DNA of 64,000 nt from an uncultured Thermomicrobia bacterium (GTDB taxonomy: Bacteria > Chloroflexota > Chloroflexia > Thermomicrobiales > JALYUS01), in contig CALBSO010000121.1 of the NCBI GenBank assembly GCA_937968015.1, positions 1 to 64,000 of the forward strand, read 5' to 3'. Each line of letters begins with the position of its first letter. The stretch's first letter is position 1. Positions 44,511-53,358 of the stretch are shown piece after piece. The notes under the pieces were generated by a model that saw nothing but the letters and a program-made list of their open reading frames with translations, ran no database searches and was not told the DNA's origin. Position numbers and translations under genes: made by a program.

Positions 44511-44640
44511 GGACGATCAATGAACCGCCAAGATTGTCTGTTCGTTTTCCGCTCCCCCTTCCGGGCGCGGGCGCCCTTTGGGCAGCATGGGCAGGTGGGG
44601 GTAAGGGCGAACAGTGCATCTTGGTGGTTTTGAAAACGCC

Positions 44641-45450
44641 TCATCCCTCGATTTTCGCGATGTACCGCTCCGCCGAACGAGTGACAGCGCCTTTCGCATC
44701 CGGCGCGACGAGACGATCCCACCAGCCACCATAGAGGGCATCGAAGGGGAATGGTTCGACCGCCGCGACGATCCGACGGATTGCCGCGGCGGGGAGCGGG
44801 ACGAGGTTCGGGTAACTGTAGAGGAAACTGACGTAGCGGCGGTCTGAGACAACCTGAATCGTGTCGCCCGTCAGGAGGGCGCCGCGCCCCTCCGCACCCG
44901 CCGCCCAGTGGAGCGCGGTACTCCCCGCGAAATGGCCCCCGCAGCGAATAAGTGTGATGCCGTCCATGAGCGAATGCATCTCGCCCTCCCAGAAGACGAT
45001 GGCGGGGTCGGGCCGCATCACCCACGGGCGGTCGTCCGCGTGGAGGTAGACCGGCGCGTCGAACGTATGGCTCCATTCCACCATCGAGGAGTAGAAATGC
45101 GGATGCGAAATGGCGATGGCAGCGATCCCGCCGAGCGCCCGTACTACCGCAATGGTTGGATCGTCAAGGAGGCTGATACAGTCCCACAAGAGATTCCCTG
45201 CCGCTGTCCGCACGAGGAGCGCCCGCTGACCGATCGCGAATCCTGGATGCGTGCCAATCCCGGTCAGGTCTGGCGCGACGGGTTTGATGACGTTGTGGGA
45301 GCCGTCCCGGAGTGCGGTCATCGTCGTCCATTGCTGCCCATTGCTGCCGACGTACTGCCGCTCATCCTCGCAGATCGGGCACCGCTCCGGTGGCCGCGCG
45401 CTGGCGGCAAACTGCACGCCACAGGTCTTGCATATGTAGCATTCGCTCAT
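44641..45450 (-). CDS. Metallo-beta-lactamase-fold protein with N-terminal rubredoxin-like zinc ribbon
   Basis: The 269-residue protein begins ECYICKTCGVQF and RCPICEDE, two CxxC pairs that form a rubredoxin-like knuckle. An MBL-type hydrolase follows, with AISHPHFYSS in place of the usual THxHxDH, then GGHFAGSTALHW and LLTGDTIQVV. The incomplete HxHxDH motif means metal content may be reduced. GAGGTGATG precedes the ATG. It converges with the M24 gene across 130 bases that contain no clear gene or strong terminator. Confidence 0.8.
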   Translation of the reverse strand: MSECYICKTCGVQFAASARPPERCPICEDERQYVGSNGQQWTTMTALRDGSHNVIKPVAPDLTGIGTHPGFAIGQRALLVRTAAGNLLWDCISLLDDPTIAVVRALGGIAAIAISHPHFYSSMVEWSHTFDAPVYLHADDRPWVMRPDPAIVFWEGEMHSLMDGITLIRCGGHFAGSTALHWAAGAEGRGALLTGDTIQVVSDRRYVSFLYSYPNLVPLPAAAIRRIVAAVEPFPFDALYGGWWDRLVAPDAKGAVTRSAERYIAKIEG

Positions 45451-45573
45451 CGAACATCACCTCGCATCCGATAGACGACAACCGGTTGCTGCCATTGTAC
45501 GATACGCGCGCGATACGCCGGGGAATGCCGCCACGGTATCCGGCGTTCAGGCGAGCAACGAAGGAGTATTGCC

Positions 45574-46116
45574 ATGACCGATACTGCCAAGGACCGCATC
45601 GCCTTTCTGCGCGGGCTGAATGCCACCCGCAACTTTCGCCCGGACCCGGTGCCGGATGCGATTGTCAACGACATCCTGCACGTCGCCCGCTGGTCCGGCA
45701 GCGCGAGCAATGTGCAGCCGTGGGAGTTCGTCGTCATCCGCAATCGTGAGACGCTACGCAGACTCGCGGAGGTCAGCCCGAATGTGCGGCACGCAGCGAA
45801 CGCACCGCTCGGTATCGTCCTCGTAATGACGGGCGATCCCAACAAAGTGCCGCATGAGACCTATGACGAGGGTCGCCTCAGTGAGCGGATCATGCTTGCG
45901 GCGAAAGCGCACGGCCTCGGCTCATGCATCGGCTGGTTCCGGCCGGAGACGATGTCGGCGGCGAAACAGGCGCTTGGCATCCCGGAGAACCGTCTCGTCC
46001 GCACGGAAATCTCCATTGGCTATTCGGATGAAGAGGCGCAAGCCGCCCGCCAGAAACCCGCCCAGGCTCGCAAGCCACTCGCCGAGATCGTCCATCAGGA
46101 GCGATATCGCGGCTGA
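45574..46116 (+). CDS. Nitroreductase-family protein
   Basis: The 180-residue protein has FLRGLNATRNFRPDPVPDAIVNDILHVARWSGSASNVQPWEFVVIRNRETLRRLAEV, the FMN-binding nitroreductase pattern, and a C-terminal AAKAHGLGSCIGWF. It should be a dimeric flavoenzyme reducing nitro or quinone compounds with NAD(P)H. It is divergent from the MBL gene with a 123-base gap. GCAACGAAGGAG lies 11 bases before the ATG. Confidence 0.88.
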   Translation: MTDTAKDRIAFLRGLNATRNFRPDPVPDAIVNDILHVARWSGSASNVQPWEFVVIRNRETLRRLAEVSPNVRHAANAPLGIVLVMTGDPNKVPHETYDEGRLSERIMLAAKAHGLGSCIGWFRPETMSAAKQALGIPENRLVRTEISIGYSDEEAQAARQKPAQARKPLAEIVHQERYRG

Positions 46117-46313
46117 TATACACCGGACTTTCGCGCGTCACCGTTCGCCACGAAGCATGGCGCGCGTAGCCATCGTCTCTGTGCTTCCGGGCGCGTTAAA
46201 CCTGCGCCATTTCGGCTCTTCTCGTCTCACTTCCATCGAATACAGAGGCCTGGCGCGGTGCCTTGTACTACCGAGGAACGCGGCGGGGATTGATCATCGT
46301 TGGGGGAAATGGG

Positions 46314-46694
46314 ATGGCGCGACGGGGTGTGGATAGACGAGCGGCGTCGGACGATCAAGAGGGCGGTGCGAGCAGTCCATTACTCCACGGGTATGGCACG
46401 ACCATCTACGCCTTCATTGCCGTCGATCGAGACTGGAAGATCACCTACATGGATGGCCCTGCCATACCCGGTTCCTCACGGCAGCGGCAGGACCTGATCG
46501 GCGCGAACTTCTGGGAAACCTTCCCCGCTGTCATTGGCACACCCTTTGATCACCGCTACCGCGAAGCGGTCGCTACAGGGAAGCCGGTCGAGATTGAACA
46601 AACCACCTCACGACATGAGGCACACATTCCGGTTACATCGGTGACGGATTCCATGAGGGTTCAGGATACTGGCTGTCTTCGGGAACCGGGGTGA
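46314..46694 (+). pseudogene. PAS-domain fragment (likely truncated sensor)
   Basis: The 126-residue frame has a PAS core: TTIYAFIAVDRDWKITYMDG, then DLIGANFWETFPAVIGTPFDHRYREAVATGKPVEIEQ, which normally continues into the rest of a PAS fold and a kinase or GGDEF output. Here it runs into unrelated sequence (RVQDTGCLREPG) and stops. No output domain follows in any frame. The likely explanation is a truncated sensor kinase gene; an authentic small PAS protein is the alternative. It is within 700 bases of an insertion element. Confidence 0.5.
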
Positions 46695-46779
46695 CTCCTG
46701 CGATGTATAATAGTGATGAAGATCTCCTACGAGGACGGCTCGCCGTGCTTCGTTCGCCCCAGATATTCCCCCCTTGTTT

Positions 46780-47382
46780 ATGGTCATTGCGGGTACAATC
46801 GCGCTCTCCCTTTCTGTGCCGGTGGATGCCGCAGCACCACGCTACATCATTGCGTCGGGTATCCTGCTCCCGAAACCAATCGTGCTGGATGATTGGCATG
46901 AAAACCTCATCCTCATGGGCGCAACGGTCGAAGACGACGTCCTCGTCGATGTGAGCAACGCCGACCTCGCGGCCCGTCCATCCATCGACCTTGCGCTGTT
47001 CTGGGATGCCACGATCTGGGAACCGCTCGTGCAGCAACGCGGATTAAGCGGTCTCCAGCCTCGGGATGCGAATCAACGTGCGCGCTTCTATCCTGGCATC
47101 GGTTCAGCCGTACCGCTCTTTGTTGGCATGGCGGATGGGGTGTTCGGTCCTCACCGGATGGGGGCGCGCGGTCTCGCTGTGCTCGCGCGCTATGGCGTGC
47201 CGACCCGAATGGCGTCCGCGTCGACGCTGGGGGGAACGACGCTACCAACGACGGGCAGAAGGCAAATCACCCCAGGATGGAAGGGGGTACGACCGCTCGT
47301 GGCGATGATGATTGGCATGACGTTGATTGTTGCTGGCCTGACCTGTTTCCGTCACCGATGTGACCGGGATGCAGGGTGTTGA
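46780..47382 (+). CDS. Hypothetical exported/membrane protein
   Basis: The 200-residue protein has a hydrophobic start (VIAGTIALSLSVPVDAAA) and a C-terminal membrane span (LVAMMIGMTLIVAGLTCF), with a soluble part between them containing RYIIASGILLPKPIVLDDWHENLILM and DLAARPSIDLALFW. I do not recognise the family. ATG 46780 has no good ribosome site and TTG 46774 is an alternative. A TATAAT at 46706 may be a -10 element. The gene ends at the left edge of the IS element; its end may or may not have been changed by that insertion. Confidence 0.45.
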   Translation: MVIAGTIALSLSVPVDAAAPRYIIASGILLPKPIVLDDWHENLILMGATVEDDVLVDVSNADLAARPSIDLALFWDATIWEPLVQQRGLSGLQPRDANQRARFYPGIGSAVPLFVGMADGVFGPHRMGARGLAVLARYGVPTRMASASTLGGTTLPTTGRRQITPGWKGVRPLVAMMIGMTLIVAGLTCFRHRCDRDAGC

Positions 47383-49076
47383 AATACGGCCAGCCGCAGC
47401 ATAGCATCAGCTCCCTCCGTCTCCGCCAAGGAGCTGTCCGTCATGATGGGGATCAAGCAGCGCGTCTTCACCCCGCTCACGAATATCTCCCTCGATGATC
47501 TTGTTCCCGCCGATCACTTCTATCGCCATCTCGAGCGTACCCTCGATCTCTCCTTTATCCGCGATCTCGTCCGTCCCTGCTATGCGGCCGGTGGTCGCCC
47601 CTCCATCGATCCCCTCGTCTTTTTCAAGCTCCAACTGGTGATGTTCTTCGAGGGTATCCGCTCGGAGCGTCACTTGATGCGGTCGGTCGCCGACCGCCTG
47701 AGCGCCCGCTGGTACGTCGGCTATGACCTCCATGAATCTTTGCCCGATCATTCCTCGCTCACGAAGATTCGCGAACGCTACGGCGTTGAGATCTTTCGCC
47801 GGTTCTTCGATGCCATCCTCGCGCAGTGCCAAGCGGCCGGTCTGATCTGGGGCGCGGAACTGTATGCCGACGCGACCAAAGTCCAAGCCAACGCGTCGTA
47901 TAGCTCGTATCGCCCCCGCTTCTTCGTCGAGGCGCACCTGAACGCGCTGTTCGCCAACGATCCGACCGACACCGCACCGGCCGACCACGAAGAAGGCGCG
48001 ACGGTGCCGCTCGCGATCGCGGATTTGCCCGTCGCTTCCGGTATCGATCCCGCCGCACTGGCCGCCACGAACGAAGAGCGGCATGACTGGCTGGCACGTC
48101 ACGGCCGTCCCCTGCGCGATTTGCCGTCACCGTCGCTGCATTGCACCGCCGATCACAGCATGAGCACGACCGATCCCGACGCGACCTTCATGCATCATAA
48201 GGATGGAGGACCGCGTCTCGGGTACCAGACGCACTACCTTGTTGATGGCGGCAAGGCGCGGATTATTCTGAATGCCCTGGTCACTCCGGCGGAGACGATG
48301 GAGAATGAGCCCTTCCTCGATCTGCTCTGGCGCGCGATCTTTCGCTGGCGATTACATCCCCGCCAGGTGACGGGAGACAAAACGTATGGCACCGCAGACA
48401 TTGTCGCCGCACTCGAAGGGGCCGGGATCCATGCCTATGTCGCGTTGCCGCGACCGCAATCGGGCCAACGTATCTATCCCAAAGAAGCCTTCACCTACGA
48501 TCTGGATCGCGACGTCTATTACTGTCCGGCGAATGCCGTGCTGACGCGTCGGCAAATCTTGTCGAGCCAGCGAATCATTCGCTATCAAGCCGATCCCGCG
48601 ATCTGCAACGCCTGTCCCCGCAAGATGAAATGCACGACAAGCGATTATGGTCGATCGCTCCAACGCTCCTTCGCCGAGGGATCGCTGGATCGCGTCCGAG
48701 AATATCGGGAGACCGAGCCGTATCAGAAGGCGCTCCGCAAACGGGGTGTCTGGGTCGAGCCGTTGTTCGGGGAGGCGAAAGACTGGCACGGGTTGCGGCG
48801 GTTCCGGTTGCGCGGATTGGAGAAGGTGAACACGGAGGCGTTGCTGACGGCGAGCGGACAGAATGTGAAGCGGTTACTGAGTGCGCGCAGCTGGGGACGC
48901 CGACCGTATCCGGGAGGAGCACTCGGTCTAGCAATCCGGCCCGCCCGCTCCGTCGCAGGGTTGACGATCTGAGGGCGCGACTTCGAGCGCGCGATAGCGT
49001 CTTCACAGACAGCGACGTGCATCGCTGGCATTTTCCCTCACATTACACTCGGTGTATCAGGTTTTTCAACGAGCTG
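47372..49076 (+). mobile_element. IS1182-like insertion sequence, apparently complete
   Basis: A 1.7-kb element with one transposase gene. CAGGGTGTTGAAATAC (47372-47387) at the left matches the complement of GTTTTTCAACGAGCTG (49061-49076) at the right as CAGxxxGTTGAAAxAC, which I take as imperfect terminal inverted repeats. No obvious target-site duplication was recognised, so exact ends are estimates. The left end may overlap the last codons of the hypothetical gene ending at 47382. Confidence 0.7.
47443..48972 (+). CDS. IS1182-family transposase
   Basis: The 509-residue protein opens with a short N-terminal region (IKQRVFTPLTNISLDDLVPADHFYRHLERTLD), the IS1182/DUF772 motif (IDPLVFFKLQLVMFFEGIRSERHLMRSVADRLSARWYVG), and then a DDE core: ELYADATKVQANAS, TGDKTYGTADIVAAL and EPLFGEAKDWHGLRRFRLRGLEKVNTEALLTA. 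It looks full length and free of stops, so the element could be active. The ATG follows AAGGAG. Confidence 0.9.
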   Translation: MMGIKQRVFTPLTNISLDDLVPADHFYRHLERTLDLSFIRDLVRPCYAAGGRPSIDPLVFFKLQLVMFFEGIRSERHLMRSVADRLSARWYVGYDLHESLPDHSSLTKIRERYGVEIFRRFFDAILAQCQAAGLIWGAELYADATKVQANASYSSYRPRFFVEAHLNALFANDPTDTAPADHEEGATVPLAIADLPVASGIDPAALAATNEERHDWLARHGRPLRDLPSPSLHCTADHSMSTTDPDATFMHHKDGGPRLGYQTHYLVDGGKARIILNALVTPAETMENEPFLDLLWRAIFRWRLHPRQVTGDKTYGTADIVAALEGAGIHAYVALPRPQSGQRIYPKEAFTYDLDRDVYYCPANAVLTRRQILSSQRIIRYQADPAICNACPRKMKCTTSDYGRSLQRSFAEGSLDRVREYRETEPYQKALRKRGVWVEPLFGEAKDWHGLRRFRLRGLEKVNTEALLTASGQNVKRLLSARSWGRRPYPGGALGLAIRPARSVAGLTI

Positions 49077-49114
49077 GATGTGTACCCCATGTCCTGGCCT
49101 AGTCCATAATGATG

Positions 49115-50365
49115 TTACCCCGGCTGCCGGTTCAGCGCGTCCCGGTCGAAACCGGCAATCCGCTTGTATTCCGCCGTAATCGCCTCCATCTCGGCGCGCG
49201 AGATGACCGATTCGAGGTCGTCGAAGCCGTGCGGGGCGCGCTCCTCCACGAGTTGCATGATTCGCTCCGCCCCCTGCGTCCGGTTACTGAGCGTGATTCG
49301 CGCGGTCATCGGCAGGCGTTGCGACTCATACGCTTGCAGCGCCGTCGCGATATCCGAATTCGCGGCGAGGGCATCAGTCAGGGCACGGGCATCGAGGATC
49401 GCCTGCGAGGCTCCGTTCGAGCCGACGGGCCACATCGGGTGGGCAGCATCGCCGAGCAATGTCACCGGCCCGAAACTCCAGCGATCGAGCGGATCGCGGT
49501 CCACCAGCGGATACTCATAGATCGCCTCGGCGCGTCGGACGATCTCCGGAACATCGAGCCAATCGAATTGCCAATCCGCGAAGGCGGGAAGGAAGTCCGC
49601 GACGTTACCCGGTCGGTTCCAGTCCTCCCGATTGTGGAGCGTACGCTTGTCGAAGCGCCGTTCGGCGACCCAGTTGAGCAGCAAGTTTCCCTGTTCGTCG
49701 GCAGTCGGGGTGATCGGATAGGCGACGAATTTCTGGTCGGCATGCCCCGCCATGAACATCGAACGCCCAGTGAGGATCGGCGCGCAGCGTGTCGTGCCCC
49801 GCCAGAGGATCGCGCCGTTCCAGATCGGTGGCCCCTCGTCGGGATAGAACTGCTGGCGGACGGCGGAGTGGATGCCGTCCGCGCCGATCAGCAGGTCGGC
49901 GGCCTTGGCCGCGACCGGCGCGCCCGTGCGGCGGTCCACGAACCGCGCCGTCACCCGGCCGTCATCCTCATGCGCGAACGACGCGAGGTGATGACCCGTG
50001 TGGATGCGCGATGCGCCGAGCCGCTCTCGAACTGTATTCAGCAATAGCATCTGGAATGCGCCCCGATGGATGGAAATCTGCGGCCACCGATAGCCCGCTG
50101 CCAGCCCGCGCGGCTCCTGCCAGATCGCCTGGCCGAACTTGTTGTAGTAGCACAACTCCTGCGTCCGCACCCCCACCGCAACCAGCGCATCCAACAGCCC
50201 GAGATCCGTCAACTCCCGCACCGCGTGAGGCAGCAGATTGATCCCGACGCCCAGCCCCTTGATCTCCGACACCGACTCGAAAATATCCACTTCGATGCCC
50301 GCCGCATGCAGCCGCAGCGCCGTCGTCAGGCCACCGATTCCCGCTCCGATCATCACCGCCCGCAT
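49115..50365 (-). CDS. PhzS-like flavin-dependent monooxygenase
   Basis: The 416-residue protein has GAGIGGLTTALRLHAAGIEVDIFES (FAD-binding GxGxxG), a DG motif LLIGADGIHSAVRQQFYP, and VTLLGDAAHPMWPVGSNGASQAILDARAL (GD motif), the group A flavoprotein hydroxylase pattern. The region EIKGLGVGINLLPHAVRELTDLGLLD and ISIHRGAFQMLLL is especially like PhzS of phenazine synthesis, but there are no phz genes here, so the substrate is another aromatic or unknown. It follows an SDR gene by 30 bp, forming an operon. Confidence 0.85.
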   Translation of the reverse strand: MRAVMIGAGIGGLTTALRLHAAGIEVDIFESVSEIKGLGVGINLLPHAVRELTDLGLLDALVAVGVRTQELCYYNKFGQAIWQEPRGLAAGYRWPQISIHRGAFQMLLLNTVRERLGASRIHTGHHLASFAHEDDGRVTARFVDRRTGAPVAAKAADLLIGADGIHSAVRQQFYPDEGPPIWNGAILWRGTTRCAPILTGRSMFMAGHADQKFVAYPITPTADEQGNLLLNWVAERRFDKRTLHNREDWNRPGNVADFLPAFADWQFDWLDVPEIVRRAEAIYEYPLVDRDPLDRWSFGPVTLLGDAAHPMWPVGSNGASQAILDARALTDALAANSDIATALQAYESQRLPMTARITLSNRTQGAERIMQLVEERAPHGFDDLESVISRAEMEAITAEYKRIAGFDRDALNRQPG

Positions 50366-50395
50366 CGTACTACGCCTCCCGCGTACGGAAATTCG

Positions 50396-51157
50396 TCAGG
50401 TGACGCTGAAGCCGCCATCCACGGTGACGGTCGTGCCGGTCATCCACGCGGATTCGTCGGAGGCGAGGAAGATCGCCGCGCCGACCATGTCTTCCGGCTG
50501 CCCGGCACGACCGAGCGGGATGCGGCTGACGCGGTCGGCGAGCAGTTCCGGCGTCTGGAAGATGCGCGTCGTCAGGTTCGTCTGCACCAGCCCCGGCGCG
50601 ATCGCGTTGACACGGATACGATGCGGCGCGAGTTCGAGCGCCATGCCGCGCACGAGCATCGCCACGCCTGCCTTCGCCGCCTGATAGTGGGCGAGTTCGG
50701 GCTGCGCGCTGTGGGCGCTCACGGAAGACGTCGCGATGATGCTCCCGCCGTTGCCGCTCCGCGCCATTGCCCGTGCCGCCGCCTGCCCGACGAGAAATGG
50801 CCCCTTGAGGTCCGTATCAAGCACCCAATCCCACATCGCCTCGTCAATCTCCAGAAACGGCACGCGGCGATGCGTCCCGGCGTTGCAGACGACGATCGAG
50901 AGTGGGCCGAGTGCGGCAGCATCGCCGATCATCCGTGTTACTTGGGCGGCGTCGGCGATGTCTGCCTGGACGACGTGCGCCCGCCGCCCCATACCGCGGA
51001 CTTCCTCGGCAATCTCCTCCGCCTCCATTTTTCGTGTCCGGTAATGGACGATTACGTCCGCCCCTTCGCGGGCGAAGCCGAGCGCGATCGCCTCCCCGAT
51101 ACCGCTTGATGCTCCCGTCACCAGCGCAATCCGCCCCGCGAGCCGCCCTTCCGCCAT
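50396..51157 (-). CDS. Short-chain dehydrogenase/reductase (FabG-like)
   Basis: The 253-residue protein has LVTGASSGIGEAIALGFAREGADV for NAD(P) binding, VCNAGTH, SVSAHSAQPELAHYQAAKAGV with the Ser, Tyr and Lys (YxxxK) catalytic set, and LGRAGQPEDMVGAAIFLASDESAWMTGTTVTVDGGFSV at the end. It is a classical SDR. It lies just upstream of the PhzS-like gene; together they may modify the same compound. GGAGGCGCGG precedes the ATG. Confidence 0.9.
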   Translation of the reverse strand: MAEGRLAGRIALVTGASSGIGEAIALGFAREGADVIVHYRTRKMEAEEIAEEVRGMGRRAHVVQADIADAAQVTRMIGDAAALGPLSIVVCNAGTHRRVPFLEIDEAMWDWVLDTDLKGPFLVGQAAARAMARSGNGGSIIATSSVSAHSAQPELAHYQAAKAGVAMLVRGMALELAPHRIRVNAIAPGLVQTNLTTRIFQTPELLADRVSRIPLGRAGQPEDMVGAAIFLASDESAWMTGTTVTVDGGFSVT

Positions 51158-51188
51158 TCCGCGCCTCCTTCATCCATTCACTATTGAC

Positions 51189-51240
51189 GGGGATATTGAA
51201 CCACAAAGACACCGAGGACACAGAGAAACACGGAGGTCGG
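51189..51240 (+). repeat. Dispersed GAGGACACAGAG-type repeat, copy 1
   Basis: The run GGATATTGAACCACAAAGACACCGAGGACACAGAGAAACACGGAG is the purine-rich dispersed intergenic repeat found in many bacterial and archaeal genomes. A second, palindromic copy lies at 55386-55505. This copy is between the SDR and PadR genes. Confidence 0.6.
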
Positions 51241-51285
51241 AAGAAGAATCGGACGGTATATCATGCCGCCGGCGCCCCATCCAGG

Positions 51286-51300
51286 ATATACAATGTTGAG
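51286..51300. promoter_or_regulatory. Candidate PadR operator upstream of the PadR gene
   Basis: ATATACAATGTTGAG occurs here, 16 bases before the PadR ATG. The exact reverse complement is at 53176-53190, over the -10 region of the ABC-exporter promoter. A 15-base match shared by a regulator gene and a nearby exporter promoter fits a PadR binding site and autoregulation. Confidence 0.6.
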
Positions 51301-51315
51301 GAAGAGAAAGGGGCG

Positions 51316-51864
51316 ATGATGTCGGCGGCGCGACTGCTCATCCTCGGTGTCTTACAGTTCAAATCCCCCGCGCACGGCTATGAAATTCGCCGTGAACTGG
51401 AGTCGTGGCATGCGGAGCATTGGGCGCACATCGCGTACGGCTCGATTTACTTTGCACTGAACAAGATGGCCGATGAGGGCCTCGTCGCGGCGGTACGCAC
51501 GGATCAGGTTGGCAAGCGACCGGCGCGGACGCTCTACACGATCACCGACGTGGGCAAGGAGGAGTTCCAGCGCCTGCTACGCGATTACTGGTGGGATCGT
51601 AAGCCGTTCATTGACCCCTTTCAGGTCGCGCTGACGTTTATGAACCAGCTTCCGCGTGAGGAATTGCTGCTGGCGCTCCGCTACCGCGCGGACAGGATTC
51701 GGGCGTTCCTCAATGCCTTTCAACTGAGAACCGCACATATCTATTCGCCGGACACGCCGCGCCACATCCTCGAAAACTTCCGGCTCGCCATCGCGCATGA
51801 AGAAGCCGAACTCCGCTGGACGGAAGAGGCCATCGGGAAGGTTGAGCGTGGCGAGTTGCCTTGA
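51316..51864 (+). CDS. PadR-family transcriptional regulator
   Basis: The protein has 182 residues from ATG 51316, with a second in-frame ATG at 51319; the open frame to 50902 is an extension without a ribosome site. The N-terminal winged helix is typical of PadR (LLILGVLQFKSPAHGYEIRRELES, YGSIYFALNKMADEGLVAAV, ARTLYTITDVGKEEFQRLL) and a C-terminal helical dimer domain follows. PadR proteins usually repress drug exporters or phenolic-acid genes. The identical operator-like sequence before it and before the ABC exporter supports that role here. Confidence 0.88.
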   Translation: MMSAARLLILGVLQFKSPAHGYEIRRELESWHAEHWAHIAYGSIYFALNKMADEGLVAAVRTDQVGKRPARTLYTITDVGKEEFQRLLRDYWWDRKPFIDPFQVALTFMNQLPREELLLALRYRADRIRAFLNAFQLRTAHIYSPDTPRHILENFRLAIAHEEAELRWTEEAIGKVERGELP

Positions 51865-52074
51865 TCCCCCGGTGGCGTTCGATTTACCCCTTCTATCTTT
51901 AGTGTACCACGTCGCGCAAGGGTACCACACGACCCGAATGGCGGGTTGTTTTGCCGCCCATCTCCCCGTACGGTAGTCATACGTCTCTTCGACCGAAGCA
52001 GACAACCAGAGGAGCGGCATCAGCGTGTGCTCGCCGTGATACTGTCAAACGAGCGAGATACCGTGGAGGGAAGC

Positions 52075-53115
52075 ATGCGCGTCACGCAGGCCAAGGGTGT
52101 TGCCCGGCAGTGGGTGCTCGAGGAGGCCAGCACCGCCCCCGGCTTCGCGGGCGCTTTCTACCACGGGTCCACGAATTGGCTCCCCGATGATGCCCCCCTG
52201 CCGGCGACGTCTGATCTGGATATCATGGTCGTCCTCGACGAACCCGACCCACCGGTCAAGCCCGGAAAATTCCGCTATCAGGGGGTGCTGCTCGAAGTCT
52301 CCTACTTGCCGAGTAATCAGGTGTGGTCGCCCGATCGGGTCTTGGGCCAGTACTACCTGGCTGGCAGTTTCAGGATACCGAGCATCATTCTCGATCCGTC
52401 GGGGCGGTTGACGACACTCCAAACGGCGGTGTCCAAAGCGTATGCCAAACGTCAGTGGGTCTCCCGGCGGTGCGAAGACGCCAGGGACCGCATCCTGCGG
52501 AATCTCCAGTCACTGGATGCGGCGGCTCCCTTCCACGATCAGGTGACCGCCTGGCTCTTCGCGACGGGCGTGACGACCCATGTGCTGCTCGTGGCCGGCT
52601 TGAAGAATCCGACGGTGCGGAGGCGCTATGTGGCGGTGCGACAACTCCTGGCGGAGTATGGGCAGTCCCCGTTCTATCCCACCCTGTTGGAGCTGTTGGG
52701 GTGCGCGCGGATGAGCCGGGTGCAGGTCGAGCAGCATCTGGCCGCACTCGCCGAGGCGTTCGATGAGGCCAAAGAGGTGATCAAGACGCCGTTCCCATTT
52801 GCGGCAGACCTGAGCGATCAGGCACGTCCGATCGCAATCGAGGGCAGCCGGGAGCTGATCGCGCGCGGCGACCATCGCGAGGCGATCTTCTGGATGGTCG
52901 CCACCTATTCCCGATGCGAGAAGGTGCTGCATCACGATGCACCGACCGCGATGCAGGGGAAGTACACCACCGGCTACCGGCACTTGCTCGATGATCTCGG
53001 GATCGCGACAGTCGCCGATCTTCAGCGGCGCGGTGAACAGATCAAGGAGTTCCTGCCCCAGGTATGGAGAGTAGCGGAAGCCATCATGGCGGCGAATCAG
53101 GGGATTGAGGAGTAG
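52075..53115 (+). CDS. Nucleotidyltransferase-domain protein
   Basis: The protein has 346 residues. I chose ATG 52075, preceded by GGAGGGAAGC, over the frame start at 51946. GAFYHGSTNWLPDDAPLPATSDLDIMVVLD carries the GS and DxD signature of the Pol-beta/nucleotidyltransferase superfamily. A helical C-terminal half (residues about 150-346) follows, with no clear family. Kanamycin-type or other small-molecule nucleotidyl transfer is possible but unproved. It lies between the PadR gene and the ABC exporter and may belong to the same regulon or be an insertion between them. Confidence 0.7.
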   Translation: MRVTQAKGVARQWVLEEASTAPGFAGAFYHGSTNWLPDDAPLPATSDLDIMVVLDEPDPPVKPGKFRYQGVLLEVSYLPSNQVWSPDRVLGQYYLAGSFRIPSIILDPSGRLTTLQTAVSKAYAKRQWVSRRCEDARDRILRNLQSLDAAAPFHDQVTAWLFATGVTTHVLLVAGLKNPTVRRRYVAVRQLLAEYGQSPFYPTLLELLGCARMSRVQVEQHLAALAEAFDEAKEVIKTPFPFAADLSDQARPIAIEGSRELIARGDHREAIFWMVATYSRCEKVLHHDAPTAMQGKYTTGYRHLLDDLGIATVADLQRRGEQIKEFLPQVWRVAEAIMAANQGIEE

Positions 53116-53162
53116 CAACGCGCTGTGTGCCGTATCAAGGTCGGGCATAGGCCGAGAGGCGC

Positions 53163-53191
53163 TTGACATGGGTTACTCAACATTGTATATT
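53163..53191 (+). promoter_or_regulatory. Promoter P1 of the ABC exporter, with candidate PadR operator
   Basis: TTGACA (53163-53168), a 17-base spacer, then TATATT (53186-53191) form a near-consensus sigma-70 promoter. CTCAACATTGTATAT (53176-53190) is the exact reverse complement of the sequence before the PadR gene and covers the -10, where a repressor would block RNA polymerase. Confidence 0.7.
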
Positions 53192-53232
53192 CGAGATTGT
53201 GGGCGGCATGACCTGTTCGTGCGATGATCGGT

Positions 53233-53261
53233 TTGACATGAGCGAACGCCCGTTCTATTCT
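53233..53261 (+). promoter_or_regulatory. Second promoter P2 of the ABC exporter
   Basis: TTGACA (53233-53238), a 17-base spacer and TATTCT (53256-53261) form a second good promoter 70 bases downstream of P1. Transcription from here would begin near 53268, so the gene must start later; this supports ATG 53359 over the TTG at 53263. No PadR-like site overlaps it. Confidence 0.55.
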
Positions 53262-53358
53262 CTTGCTCGGCTTGCGTAGCGCTTCGTGCCACGGAGCATC
53301 TCTCCTTCTCGACCACGATGCGCTCATCTCACCGGTCACAGAGAAAGGCAAGGCTGAC

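Noticed and set aside
44563..44579. GC-rich palindrome GGGCGCGGGCGCCC then TTT as a bidirectional terminator
   Set aside because: The perfect arms leave only a 2-base loop, and the stable alternative stem is only 4 bp with a weak T-tract.
53263..53358. Upstream TTG start for the ABC ATPase
   Set aside because: Promoter P2 would start transcription near or after this codon, and the extra 32 residues have no ATPase-like sequence.
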